Positions 33,065 through 45,756 of a stretch of DNA of 64,000 nucleotides are shown piece by piece; the stretch's first letter is position 1, and each line of letters begins with the position of its first letter. The notes beneath the pieces were generated by a model that saw only the letters and a list, made by a program, of their open reading frames with translations, ran no database searches and was not told where the DNA came from. The stretch is taken from contig CM043950.1 of the NCBI GenBank assembly GCA_014529385.2, positions 80,490,343-80,554,342 on the forward strand, read 5' to 3'. The position numbers and the translations under genes are program-made. Source of the stretch: Adiantum capillus-veneris (taxonomy: Eukaryota > Streptophyta > Polypodiopsida > Polypodiales > Pteridaceae).

Positions 33065-33179
33065 AATTTATTTCTTGGCGAACACGCCTTTATCAAACAT
33101 CCATTATTTACAAATATCTCTCTCTTTTTGCCTCTCTCATGTATACTTATACAAGAATATAAATAGTCTCGAATCATTG

Positions 33180-33205
33180 CGCGCGCGCGCACACACACAC
33201 ACACT
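33180..33205. repeat. (GC)n(AC)n microsatellite
   Basis: Alternating GC then AC; potential Z-DNA-forming sequence. Confidence 0.85.
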
Positions 33206-34156
33206 TTAAAATATCATAATCCATGTCAAGCAAGAAATAACCACGAACTGGATAATGCTACAACCAAGGTTATTCACTGCCTCACTCATCACAAGAACAA
33301 AAATACACCCGAATCATTGCACATGTAGTCTTTTCAAATGCCATGATATACGTCAAGCAACAAGCTTCACCACCAACTAGACAACAAGGCATACACCCAA
33401 CTCATTTGGAAAATCCAATTTTAAGGCTTTACAATCTAAAAATAATCCAATCCAACTTTTGTCTTGATAAATGTCTCTCTTTTCTATCCCACCTTTATGT
33501 ACTCATACACATGCACACTCGTATACACGAACCAAAAATATACCCGGATTAGAGCACACACACTCTTTTCAAACATCATGATATACATTGTACAACAAGA
33601 TTAGCTATGAACCAGACAATTATACATGCACATGAATCGTTTTCTATACAAGCCAATTTCAACAGTTTACAATCCATAATAATCAAATTTTACTTTGTCC
33701 TCTCAAAATTCAATGGATGAACAACATTAAACAACTACAATAACAAACCCATATAGACTAATATTAAAATTGTTGAAAGTATACATCTTTAAAAAAAACC
33801 TACAATAAGATAGATATGGAGAAGATCAAAACAATACAATAATATACTCATATGGGTTCACGGGGCTTATTGCTTTGACACTTGCTTACAATAGGAATAT
33901 CTAGTTGTCCTCATTGCTAGTGTCATTGTTATTGTTGTCATTGTTGGCTCTATTGTCTTGTCTTTCCATAGCAATGTATGTCATCCACACCTCTACCCAA
34001 GCCTCCACATGTCACTCAAAGGTTGCACACTCCTGTGGTGTGATAAGCATGTTCCTCCCAAATCAAAATATACAAATAGCACATAATCAATGATAAATAC
34101 AACAGATCCACATACCTGTACAATCGTGTACGCAAAGAATAAATAGCATGTTTGGC

Positions 34157-34158
<2 letters not shown>
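33206..34158. other. non-coding interval
   Basis: Contains a degenerate ~210-bp repeat: 'atgatata-catgtcaagcaa...accaac-agacaa' wording recurs near 33225, 33340 and 33580. Confidence 0.4.

Positions 34159-34212
<54 letters not shown>
34159..34212. repeat. (GA)n microsatellite
   Basis: About 27 GA units. Confidence 0.95.
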
Positions 34213-34216
<4 letters not shown>

Positions 34217-37200
34217 GCAGATGCACCTCCGAGAGTAGAGTGCTACGCCGACATGGCAAGAGGGAAGAGAGTAGAGGAGAGAAGAATAGACACAGGCACT
34301 GTGTGCCATCTCCCCCCGTGCAAGAATGAGCATTTTTCTCTTGCGTGTATTTGTTTATAGATTTTTTGAATGCTCAAAGTGAATACATACTGGTCGATTG
34401 GATATTAAATGGCCATAGATCATAAAGAGCACTTAAATCATAAAATGTCCTTTCACATAGTCCACTAGCTGATGATGCTTTTACCACCTGTCAGCTACAA
34501 TAAATAGGTAATTATCAAATTTCATTACATACCACTCCATTAAAAATAAGCAATTGTCCTCAATTGCGAAGAGAAGAATCTACAAACCATACTTGCAAAA
34601 AACAATGATTAGTATTGTAAGTTAGTAATACCATATATTAAAATAAAAATTTATAGAGTTAAGCAACATTGCTTTGTTGGTATACTTGCAATGCCCACCT
34701 CTCTTAGTTTTTCCACCACAATATATGTTGCACAGTTTGTAAGGCCCCCATATGAGAAGAAGCCAATGGGGCAAATATATTTGGTGGATTCCAGCTTTGC
34801 ATGCTGATGAGATCTCTATTTGTGATTGTGGATGGTACGGAGCAAATTCATGAATATTCCTTTTTACTGGAATATCTTGGCCGGACGATGGTTGGTAGAA
34901 GACAATAAAAAAATGGCCGTCTGATGGCCGGTGGCTGGTTACCCGTGGTCTTTGGCCGATGGCCAAGTTCTAGGAGGATTTGTCTACCCAAAAGCGGCTA
35001 CACATGGGCGCATGAGAGAGTCCTACTTGGCTTGGCTATCTAAGGGCGGCTTCACATAAGCGTTTAGAGGCTCCCTTACATCTATATAAGGAGGCCTTAT
35101 CATGAGTAATTCGGTAGAATGTTGTGCACACTTGATGCACACAGCACATCCTTGTTGAAGGATTGCTTGTCCCCTGTATTCCTACTTGCTCTAGGTGTCT
35201 AGATTGCTATCTAAGCTCTACCTTGAGAGCACATGGGTGGATGATAGCATCACTTTGTAATAGTGTGCTAATCTAAAGTTTTTGATTTTTCACTAGTCTA
35301 CTTTGCATCGTATCTCTCTCTACTCTCCTTGCTACTAGATCCTTATTGTATTCTGCATTTCTTACATGGTTATGCCTGCCAACATCCGCATCTTGACTAT
35401 TCTAGTGTCCATACCACTAAAATAAGCAGTATATGTCATACCCTGATGAATTAAGATATGATTGGTCACACTCATAATTCATTAATTTAGTTCTCATAAA
35501 TCTCAAGTCCAATATCATGAACACTATTGCAAAAAAAAAAATCATTATGTAGCAATTCTAGTTCCAAATCCAATTCCAAATATCTGTCATATTATATACT
35601 CGGGTAACAAAATCATACTAGGGACAGTGGTGGCCATTCATTACAACATGAGATCATTACATTTATTATGTTTGGTCAAATTTTAGCACAACATATATGA
35701 AAAAACCTAACCAAATAATTTTGATGATGATCTTCATTTGTTCATAGTCTAATTGTTTTTAGAGAGCAGCCAGACATTTTGAGGCTATATCGAGGTAATT
35801 TCGTGACAAGTGATTTGGGATGATCATAAAAAATTGTTACATACTTCATCATTTCACTCTACTCCAATCTGGTACCAAATAGGTAATAAATGATTCATTC
35901 TTTTTACGCCTTGTTTAGTCCATTAGTCACGTGCACACAGATTTGCTCATTTAGGTAGTGTGTAAATACTCATCCTGGTCTAGATTTACTAATTTAGGCA
36001 ACATCGATCAATGTGTAGATTCGCCGATTTAGGCAGCACACCAATAATCTTCAGACTCGTTAATTTTTATATTAAATGCATTTATCTTCATTTTTCATAT
36101 AGTTGGATTCATCATCCTTTTAACTTACTTTGCATCAAATGGATCAGTGCCCTCTCTTGTTTTGAACAGTCTAGCTCTTTTTCCTGCAATGAGAATTTTT
36201 ATTTCTGACCCATATAGTTCATGCAAGGTGTAAGTTACATTTCCACGCAAGGACCAAACCATCTCTTTGCAAGCTTCTTTATTGTAGAGTATAATCTCTC
36301 ACCCAAGTTTGATGAGTAGTAATATGTTTTTGAGTGTTGCTTAAAACTCATGTGATATAGTAGTTTGTCTCTTGCCACAGAGTTGGCTTGTAGTCTGTAG
36401 GCGACTTTGTGGTGTCTAACCATATAGATCACTTCAGAAGTGTGTAGAATTTAGTGCCTTGTCTTATGGTGAATAGCCATATGACCCACTCGAGGGAAGG
36501 CTTAGGTGGTGCAATAATTTATCTCTCACCATAGAGATGAGTTAGAGCTTAGTGGTGGAGTCAAAGAGTGCAATAGGCATGATGCTATACCTCTCACTTC
36601 AGAGTGGCCTATAGGGTTTACAATTTTAGATTAGGTCACACAATCGGTAGTACTACATAGAAGCACAAGGGTTAATGCTCGTCAACCTTGGAGTGAAGAG
36701 ATGCATACTCCACGCCCTCTTCATCCTAGTGTGATGTACCCACTACCCTTCTGCTTCATATTCTGTAGATGCACGATTGTTCATCAATAGATGATTTGGT
36801 GTTGTCTTGAATGTAAATACATGCAATGGTTGACCTACATGTGAGATGGTTAAGTTGTCCACTAGTGGTTGTGCTGCGAGTTCACCACATTTCATTTTGG
36901 GACTAGATTGATAAAAACTATCAATCAATATTACAATAATGTCCACTACTTGTGTTGAGAGTACCTCACACAAGCAAGGTTGTTCACATGTATGCTCTTT
37001 CGGCCCTTTAGGTGTGTTTTCTATCAGTCTATATTTCCCCTATGCACACAACAAGGTTCAGTTATTGTGCAAAGAGTTCCTCACACACCTAACATGTTCA
37101 CCTGTGTGTGTGTGTGTATTTCAGTAACAATATAACATAAACACCAAATAATTCTTTCAAATTAAAAAAGACTCTAGAAACTATTTCAGTGAAAAGGTGG

Positions 37201-38700
37201 TATAATTCCCATTTATAGAACATAATGGACTTTATACATAAGTACAAGAAGAGTTAAGAGCATGAACATATATAAATCCACCATCTTCAATCCAATGAAC
37301 TTTGAAAACCATAGTTGAGAAGGTAACCCTCACCTGCATCCATGGAAGCAACACAACTTTCAGTTAGCATTGATACCGTCTGCAGATGATGCATGAGTAT
37401 CCCACATGTTATAGATGTCACCCAACTTAACTCTTTTAAAGAAAAATAATAAGAAAGGCAAATTTAGTTATATATTTAGAGATTGTATCAATTACAAGGT
37501 GGCCAACCAATTGGAGCCCCTTGTGCTTTACAAGCTCTCAAGAGATAAGGCTAGAGATGTGTTTTTTGAGGCAATTTAGCCTTGAAGTGGGCCACATATT
37601 CCTGTTTCTTGCCTTTACAGAGTTTGGCATTAATTGACACTATTTTTCCAGGGTCAGTGACAATACTCATACATGCCGTCAATCTATACCTTGGAGTCAT
37701 TTGTAACATAAACATACATTAGTAAATAATCCCAACACCATCTAGTCGGAGTCGAAGAACATATGTAAGTTGGTAAGTGTTAAATCCTATATTCATTATT
37801 TGTTCAAAAAAGCCAGGGATGTGTGCCACAAATGCCCATATCCTCTATGTAATACATGACTATTTACGGCCTTATGAGGAGCTTAATTTACAACCAAAAC
37901 TACCATAATTCACAACCCATTCTAACCATAACCTTATTCAGCCACCCTCCGTTATAGTCAACCAGTCATTTTGCGCATTTAATCACTTATGCCCAAGAAC
38001 CACAGATGCAACAACATGAACCTTAAGTGAACAAGAGTGGAACCCTAGATAACCAACCAAAGTCACATTACCTTAGAATAACCACCACAAGAGAATTACC
38101 AGACTATACAGGTCGATGTCTATTACCCCACAAATAGGTTACCCCACTATTTAAGGTCATACACCAATCAACCCCTCTATATACGTACAAAAGAATAACC
38201 AATGTGACCACCATCAATCATAAACCAGTACACAACCATCCAATCATGGCTAACTGAGCAGAATTTGCCGATATAGAACACAATTGAGCACGAGTTGTAA
38301 GGTCTCCACCTTTCTAGCAGTCAGGAATAAACTCAAAGGCTAGGAATTTTCAAAATTAAAATCAAACAAAAACTGACCCCACTAGCTCCATTGGAAGGTT
38401 CTATGTAAATTAATTTGTTAAGAAAAATTGGATGGTTGCAATAATAATTTAAGCATAGACTTGGTGGTTGTAGTAATCATTTAAGCATAGAATTTTACTA
38501 AGGCCTCCCATATATTTTTCCTAGATATTTATGAAATTAGCAAAAAATAATTAAAATTTTAGAAAGATTGATTTTTAAATCAAGCAGGCTATTGGAGGAG
38601 GTTGCAAGACCTGCCAACGGACATGAATAACAACAAATGGTTCCTTCTTGATCTTGGGGGATGCTTGAGCTGCAAGTAGCTGCCTGTTCTAGCCAAGGAA
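34213..38700. other. non-coding interval
   Basis: No coding similarity. Contains the LTR-like fragment at 34900-35365; the rest is AT-rich unique DNA. Around 36280-36680 a motif of the type 'ctctcac-----agag' recurs every ~100 bp. Confidence 0.4.
34900..35365 (+). repeat. LTR-like fragment with TATA box
   Basis: 'ctatataagg' at 35083-35092 sits in a promoter-like setting and is preceded by a degenerate duplication ('gcggctacacatgggcgc' and 'ggcggcttcacataagcg'). It resembles a solo or truncated plant LTR. No PBS, partner or target duplication was seen. Confidence 0.25.
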
Positions 38701-38722
38701 TGTCCAAAAGGTCCATAAAAAG

Positions 38723-39017
38723 TATAAATAGGACCCCTTGCTTCACAATTTCTCCCATACTTGGAGTCCTCGCCATTTCTCTCTCACATAGAGAGAACTT
38801 TACTAAAAAATCACTTGAGAGAAAAAACTCTAGCTGATTATCCACGGAGAAGAAGTTATGGCACCTAAAAGGACCCGAGCCAATCCTACATCTGATGATG
38901 AGGTCGGAGCTCCAGAAAGAACTATAGCGTCGCACGACGACAAAGCCGAGCCTAGTACTAGGCCTATTAATGAGAGTGTACAGGCCTCAGTACTACAACA
39001 AATGCCAGATCAGTCTT
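38723..39017 (+). pseudogene. gag N-terminal stub with TATA-like upstream sequence
   Basis: An ATG at 38858 opens MAPKRTRANPTSDDEVGAPE and continues to about VLQQMPDQ, resembling the basic start of gypsy Gag proteins. A TATAAATA at 38723-38730 lies 130 bp upstream. The reading breaks at 39018 where an LTR begins, so it may be the remains of another element into which that LTR inserted. No PBS is visible upstream. Assignment is tentative. Confidence 0.35.
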
Positions 39018-40056
39018 TGTTATGTTTAAGTTTAGTTAATTTAAGTTTTTCTTTAATTGTTAACATTGCATACGTAAAGAGGGAGTAAGGAATTAGGAAA
39101 AGTAAAACTGATCAAAACGGAAGACATCTTCCAAGAAACCCACGAGCACTTGTTTGTAAACTAGGAAGGAAATGTTTGGGATAAGGCTGGCGGACTTAGG
39201 AAATAATGATTGGTCATCCTTAAGAGAGCCTGTCTCAAAACACCTCTAATTCCTTGGAATATTTTCACTATAGGTGATGAGTAATGATGGCTAGTCAGCC
39301 ATTGATGAGTCGGTTTCCCCCATGTACGTGGAGAATGTACCTCCTACATGTGTATGTTTGTGGATACTACTTAGGATAGTGTTTTTATCCTAGGGGCACC
39401 GCCCAGTTGTATGGTCAATTGGTACTGGCGTATGGGTGCCCCAAAATTTTGGGTGATGGGTTTCCACCCTGTTTATAAATAAGGAAGGGTGTTGTTGTTT
39501 ACCCATGTATAGGTGTGCTTGAGACAAGTGGAGTACGTGTTAGGATTTTTCAAGATATATTATAAGTGACCGTACCTTGTCTTAAGTCTAAAGATGTTTG
39601 TTTTGTAAAAGACTTTCAATGCTGATTTGAATGACTTGTCTTAATGAATAACTGTAATGAGAAGGTTGTCAATCATGGACAGGTGGACCTAATTAGTCAG
39701 GTAACTATCTATCCAGCACACTAAAAACATTTAGTAAACTTCTCCAATTGGAAGAGGAGTTTACTAGCGGCTGTGCCCTCACATCTGTTAAGGGAAAAAA
39801 AGTGTTGGATGAGAATACCTTAGCCCAAATTGTTGAAGTTATATGGCCGAAACAGTCTTAGATTTTTAAATATTGTCCCGTTCCCGCAGTGGGAGAGGAC
39901 TAAGTCTACTTCTAGGGATATAGACCCAAACCAATGTCAATGGTAAAGGTCTCTTTCCTGGATTTTTCTTGTTTAGAGACTCTGAATTTCAATAGGCCTA
40001 GAGACCTGTCAAGGACCCCATCCAAATATTGGTCTTGGTGGGTTGGGGATCTTACA
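39018..40056 (+). repeat. 5' LTR of plus-strand gypsy element
   Basis: Begins TGTTATG and ends CTTACA, followed after two bases by a PBS. A TATA box (TTATAAATAAGG) lies at 39473-39484. The right border is secure; the left border is inferred from the TG terminus and the break in the gag stub. Confidence 0.6.
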
Positions 40057-40058
40057 AG

Positions 40059-40070
40059 TGGTATCAAAGC
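40059..40070 (+). promoter_or_regulatory. primer-binding site of plus-strand gypsy element
   Basis: TGGTATCAAAGC, one base different from the initiator Met tRNA complement, two bases after the LTR. Confidence 0.8.
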
Positions 40071-40949
40071 AAGGTTAATTAAGGTCTTGGACCTAGAGAA
40101 AAAACATTAAGTTACTAAGGAAATAATTAGGTTTTGATAAAAAGTGATTAAAAGAGTGTGATTGAAATATGAGAGAGAAAGAAAAAAGAGAAACATTGTT
40201 CCCATATGTGCAAGAAGAATTCCATCAAGCCTTCCACAAGTTTTTGGTCTTGAATATCATGTTTATGGGAGCATACACATCCTAAAAATACACAGTACGG
40301 AAGAGTGTAATGAAGCTATTGGATTACATGTTTTCCCTACCCACTTGGGGAATTAGTTGGGGGAGGTTTGGTGGAGTTTTTCTCATAGATGTGGGGGAGC
40401 TGGAAGGATTTGGTTTAAATCTCAAAAGACTCAAATGCAGAGGAGCTTTGAGTAATTGAAGTATACTTATTGACAGGAACAAAAAATCCAAATGAGAAGA
40501 TAGCAATAGATGGTGGTATTTTAGTGTCACGAAACCAATGGGTATTTGATCACGTAACTACCATAGTCTACCGAGAAAAAATTATGCCTATGAGGGTAGG
40601 TCCTAGCTTTAGAGGACCTCGAGATGTTGTATTTTGTGATCCTGTATCCGACCCACCCATGGTGCATAGGCTTTTGTTATAGGAGGGTTGATGTCCTTGT
40701 ATATATTAGTTTTCTTGTATCAGTCATTGTATATACCATGAGTATTCTAAAACATTGTATCTCTTGTTATTGGAATAAGATTAGTGCATTTACTGTTTGA
40801 TCATTGCAATGTGAATGAAGTGCTACATATTTTGGTAATAAGTAAAGTAGAGAGAAATTAAATAAAGACTAAACTCCCTAAGTTAATCACAGGGTAACCC
40901 TCGCACAAATAACCTCTACACTGTTACACAAGAAAAGAAACTACTACTA
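40071..40949 (+). other. leader of plus-strand gypsy element with unexplained ORF
   Basis: A 70-codon open stretch at 40470-40682 (TGTKNPNEKIAIDGGILVSR...) is followed by AT-rich DNA resembling a 3' untranslated region. It could be a captured gene fragment. I do not recognise the protein. Confidence 0.35.
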
Positions 40950-42238
40950 AAGCAGGTCAAACTCCTTGTCTTTAAGGGAGAAGGGCCCAATCTAGAGAGA
41001 GATGTAGAAGCATTCTCAGAAGCTATGGATGATTATTTCATAGCCGCAGAACTGCTCATGAAAACCAAACAAGGTTGGGTATGTTCTGTCTTAATGGGGA
41101 TACCAAGCTGTGGTGGAAATAACACTATAGAGATAATCCCATTAATAAGCCAACTTGGGAGAAGATGAAGCAGGCCATTATAGAATGTTATCTTCCTCCT
41201 GCTCACCAAGACATTAAGATGAATGAATTCTTTGTTCTATGCCAGTTAGGGCTTTCACTAGAGGAGTACTATACAAAGTTTGTATCTTTATGATGTTATG
41301 CTCCTCAGATGACCATGGAACAACAAATTTCCCGATTCTGTCAAGTTTTCAACAAACCCTTGAGCATATGTCTCAAAGCCATGAGACCTATATCAATCCA
41401 AGATGCCCTTCTTAGGGCCAAACCTCTTGCAGCTGAAGGAAGTAACCCGACCAAAAACTATCACAACTATGGCAATTATAGAGGAAGAGCTAGAGGAAAT
41501 TTTAATCAATGAATTCAACGACGTACAGTAACTGCTGTAGCAACTTTGAATCAAACTTTCCCTGAAATAAGATGTTATGGATGCTATCAGATGGGACACT
41601 ACAAGCGCAACTGTCCTTAAGAGTTAGACCCTAGAGATACAACTAGGCCCAACGATCAACCTCAAGCCAACCAAGGTAACTTTCAAAGATGAGGAATAGA
41701 TGGAGGATGTGGCAGGGGAAGAGGAAGAGGAAGTGGAAGAGGAGCCCAAGCTTATGCAGCAATACGAGAGCCTACTATAATGAATGAGGAAGATGAAAGA
41801 GCAACCTTGTTTGCCGCAATTGACAATCCTGGAGCCGCCAGCAATATGCAGCCATTCAAACTATGGAAAACCGACAAGGTGAAAAGTTTGAATTACTTAT
41901 AGATTGTGGTAGCACCCATTCTTTTCTTTCTCCAAAATGTTTAAGGAATCTTAAGTTGAATCAGTACCCAATCACAAGAATGGTAGTGGAATTAGCAAAC
42001 GCGAAAGAAGTCCTTTCTCAAAATTCAATCGGAAAAGTAGAATTTGAATTAAGAGGAGTTTCTACATCATCTTGCTTACGCACCCTACTTGTTGGAATCT
42101 ACTATGATATCTTGGGAATGCATTCGCTAATCGAAAATCAACCACACATTCACTGTGCCGAAGGTAGTTTATCCTTTAGAAATGAGCTAGGGGAGGAAAT
42201 TTTAGTTCAAGGACATAATGGGAAGCCAAAAGACTATC
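40950..42238 (+). pseudogene. gypsy gag and protease relic
   Basis: Gag begins near KLLVFKGEGPNLERDVEAF and runs through a frameshift near 41080 and several stops to a knuckle region (CYGCYQMGHYKRNC) near 41575-41620, then a Gly/Arg-rich tail. Protease is open from 41863: LLIDCGSTHSFLSP is the D-S/C-G active-site block and DILGMHSL the second conserved block. The D-C-G-S motif departs from D-S/T-G. The reading stops at the copia insertion (42239) and resumes at 47416. Confidence 0.8.
42234..42238. other. target-site duplication (left) of copia
   Basis: 'ctatc' here pairs with 'ccatc' at 47416-47420; one mismatch is expected after long decay. Confidence 0.6.
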
Positions 42239-42463
42239 TCTTGGAATTAGGATTGCAGAGAGACGCACACAGCTTAGAGAAGATGAAGGAAACTCAAGGC
42301 ACACAATAGAGAGTGTGTTACTTAGTGTGCAATGGAAATATAGATATCCCTAGAGTGATAAGTGTATACAATGCTCGGGGGAAAAAACCTCTTAAAGAGG
42401 GAAAAAATGCCCCAGCGGTCCTAGTGTGTTCACACACATCACTACCACATGTATATGGTAAAA
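42239..42463 (-). repeat. 3' LTR of dead copia
   Basis: Aligns with 47189-47415. The plus-strand start TC instead of TG shows one mutated terminal base. Confidence 0.88.
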
Positions 42464-42478
42464 AATCCCCCCCTGGAG
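42464..42478 (-). promoter_or_regulatory. polypurine tract of dead copia
   Basis: On the minus strand 'ccaggggggatttt' directly precedes the LTR. Confidence 0.65.
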
Positions 42479-42539
42479 TGATGCGGTAAACGAGAGCCGG
42501 CACATGAGTAAAGGGAAGTGCCATGCCCTGAGGACATGA

Positions 42540-44110
42540 TCAATCCACAAAGGGGAGTAAGCCCAAAGATTTGTGAAAAGATTCAAGCTTCTCACGAGAC
42601 AATGCCTTTGTGAAAAGATCTGCAAGGTTGTCCTGTGTTGGCACATAAGCCAAGCTGATCTCTCCTGCTAAGAGCCCCTCCTTGACATAGTGGTAATGCA
42701 CCTCAATGTGCTTTGTGTGAGCATGAAAAACTGGGTTCCTCGCAACTGCCAATGCTCTCTGACTGTGAGTGTAGATAGTATTGACAGTGTCCTGTCCAAC
42801 ACCCAAATCAGCCATAAGGCGTCTGAGCCATACACACTCAACCGTAGCTGTGAAGACTGCCCTGTACTCAGCCTCGCAACTTGAAGTGGCCACAATAGGT
42901 TGCTTCGTGCTCAACCATGATATACATGAACTGCCAAGCATGAAACAAAAACCACTTGTGGACACTCACATGTCAAAACAATGAGCCCAATCTGAGTCCA
43001 AAAAAGAATGTAAGTCTGGCGGCAATGATCCCCCCTTGGGATAAAACAAGCCAAGATGTAAAGTGCCACTATGATAGTGGAAAATCCTCTTGACAGCCTG
43101 CCAATGCTTAGACTGTGGGCTATGCATAAATTTGCTGACCTGTGAGACTGCAAAGTGAATATCCGGCCTTGTGTTGCATACATAAATGAGGCTGCCAACA
43201 ACAATTCGGTAAAGAGGGAGATTAGCAAGATCGCCAACATCATGTAGACTCAACTTCAACCCTGCTTCCATGGGACTGGCAATAGGTTTGCAATCCTCAA
43301 GTTCAAACTTACATAGCGATGTCTCTATGTAACTTTTCTAACACAAGGCAATACCACCAACACACTGCTGAAACTGTATACCCAAGTAATGATGCAACAA
43401 CCCCAAATCTTTCATCTTGAAAGTAGCATTCAATTCAGCCTCAAATTCAGCAATATGTCTCTCATTTGGTCCAGTGATCAGCAAATCATTGACATAAAGA
43501 ACCACAATGAGATGTACATCACCCTCACACTTTACATACAATGTGCTTTTTGTTGGACTGTTACGAAAGCCTCGTTTGACCAAATGAGTGTCAGCTTTCT
43601 CATACCAAGCACGAGGAGATTGCTTCAACCCATACAAAGCCTTCTTACATCTGCACACTTTGTCCTCTTGTCCTTCTATGACAAAACCGCAAGGCTGCAT
43701 TACATAAACTTCCTCAAATACGTCACCATTCAAGAAAGCAGTAACAATGTCTGATTGATGTACATCCCAACCAAAATGAGCTGCCAATGCACATAGAAAA
43801 TGCATAGTAGTCATACGACAAGTGGGAGATAAAGTCTCTTAATAATCTATGCCTTTTTGCTGTGCATAACCCTTTGCAACAAGTCGAGCCTTATGGCGAT
43901 CGATCTCACCATCCGGCTTGCGTTTCAACTTGTAAACCCACTTTGTACCAATGGCCTCTTTTGCTAGGAGGCAAATCACATAGAGTCCATGTGTCATTTT
44001 CTATAAGTGCATCATATTTTGATTGCATGGCAGCCATCCAATTTTCTGAATTCTGTGCTCTATCAAAAGACAGAGACTCCTCAACATCATGTAAGCTAGA
44101 CACAGCCAAA
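42540..44110 (-). pseudogene. pol: copia reverse transcriptase and RNase H
   Basis: Pieces in coding order: [19 protein letters not shown] (44050-43990) is the RT entry. FGWDVHQSDIVTAFLNGDVFE, KALYGLKQSPRAWYEK and VVLYVNDLLITG (near 43480) are RT blocks; the active site is YVND instead of YVDD. The run then continues through NTRPDIHFAVSQVSKFM, SWLSTKQPIVATSSCEAEYRAV (RNase H) and LADLFTKAL to the stop at 42540. At least three stops or frameshifts occur (near 43905, 43340 and 42966). Inactive. Confidence 0.9.
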
Positions 44111-44112
44111 GC

Positions 44113-45150
44113 TTAACAATCTGATGCATAAGATGCATGGCGAGGGCATGAATGAGTACGACTAGACAAAGGTGCATCCAATTTAGTGTCACGCAAAGTG
44201 TGCACGAGCCATTTTGGCATACCTCTAGCCTGCTCATTTTCAGCCCTTTCCTCATCAAGTACATCATGTACATGTGCATCAGTAATAGGTTGATCTGTAA
44301 CATTTTCAGAAATCCCCATAGGCGGTACATTTGCCTCATTGGAACTTACATTCGTATTTCCACCACCAAAAAGAGGCAATTAAGTGTCATAAATACCCTG
44401 TGAGCTCACATTACTATCTCTAGTACATGACAGCAAGGGCTGGACAGAATCTTCCACAAACACTACATCCAGTGAAACCAGAATACGTTTTGTTTGTGGA
44501 TGATACAACCTGTAACCTTTGCTTTCAGCACTATAACCAACAAAAATACATTTGATAGCCTTATCATCCAATTTTCTGCACTGTGTTTGGGGCACCAAAG
44601 CATTTGCCAAATAGCCAAAAACACGCATGTGCTCAGTAGAAGGCTTTCTATCATGCCATGCTTCATATGGAGTAATAGACTGCAAAGATTTTATAAGACA
44701 CCTGTTTAGTACATAAGTGGCACACATGATGGCCTCAAGCCAAAAAGAATGCGGCAAAGCTTGACTTTTGACCATACATCGTGCCATTTCCATAAGTGAC
44801 CTGTTTTTCCTCTCAACAACACCATTTTGCTGAGGTGTATAAGGCACTGTACATTGGTGTTTTATCCCACGACTAGCTAGAAATGCATGGAATTCATGAG
44901 ACATATACTCCCCCCCTCGATTGGAACGGAGGATGCCCATAATACATTTCGAGACATTTTCAACCATAGCCAGAAATTGTTTGAAGCACATAAAAACTTC
45001 GGGCTTTGCTTTAAGCGGAAATATCCATGCATGCCTGGATTAATCATCAATGAAAGTCACAAAGTAAAGGTAATTGCCCAAGGATGGAGTTTGCATGGGT
45101 CCACAAATATCACTATGCACAAGTTGCAGCCTGTATGTGGCCCAAAGTGA
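44113..45150 (-). pseudogene. pol: copia integrase
   Basis: Zinc-binding and core parts are visible: HSDICGPMQTPSLGNYLYFVTFIDD, then a stop, then LRSNRGGEYMSHEFHAFLA, YTPQQNGVVERKNRSLMEMARC and a long C-terminal region with SLDVVFVED. The second catalytic residue is Asn (S-N-R-G-G-E) instead of the expected Asp. The first Asp (HSDICG) and the Glu (VVERKN) are retained. A TGA/TAA follows QGIYDT at 44380. Inactive. Confidence 0.9.
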
Positions 45151-45756
45151 ACCATTCTTTGGAAACTTAGAATGCTGCATCTTACACAAAATACAGCCTT
45201 CACAAATGTGTTTGACAGGTGCTTCAAGAGGCGGCAAAGAAGCAACCATATCAGATTTTTGCAAATGCAGCAAACTGGAAAATTCAGATGACCAAAACGT
45301 GCATGCCAAAGTTTTGCATCTGAAATAGCCCTTGAATCTGCAATTGCATTTGCAAAATTTTGTCCACACTTGTCATACAAAGTGAGCTTATACAGCCCGC
45401 GCCACAAAAGGCCAGATGCAATAACTTCATCACCAAACTAAGATCATGAACTGTACATATGCCATCCACAAATTTGACTACAAGTCCAAGTCTAGCAAGT
45501 GCGGATATAGACAAGAGATTCTTCTTGATTCGAGGTACATAAAGTGCATAAACAAGTGTGAAGGAACTGTCATTTGCAACAGTAAGCACAATCTTTCCAA
45601 CTCCCTGAACTGGATAAGAGGCATTGTTGGCACAAGTGACTAAATTCCCATGAGGGACAGACTTGAGAGAGGTGAACAATTCATGATGTGAGGTAATGTG
45701 CTTTGTAGACGCCCACTATCAAAATATCACACATGTGAATCTGCAGCAACTGACAA
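45057..45756 (-). pseudogene. pol: copia protease and GAG-pre-integrase
   Basis: A broken D-S-G motif is at about 45715-45722, with a frame change right after it; reading resumes as STKHITSHHELFTSLKS. YVPRIKKNLLSISALARLG is the protease tail and LWHARFGHLNF the GAG-pre-integrase block (near 45300). Two or more frameshifts lie between 45420 and 45290. Confidence 0.85.
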
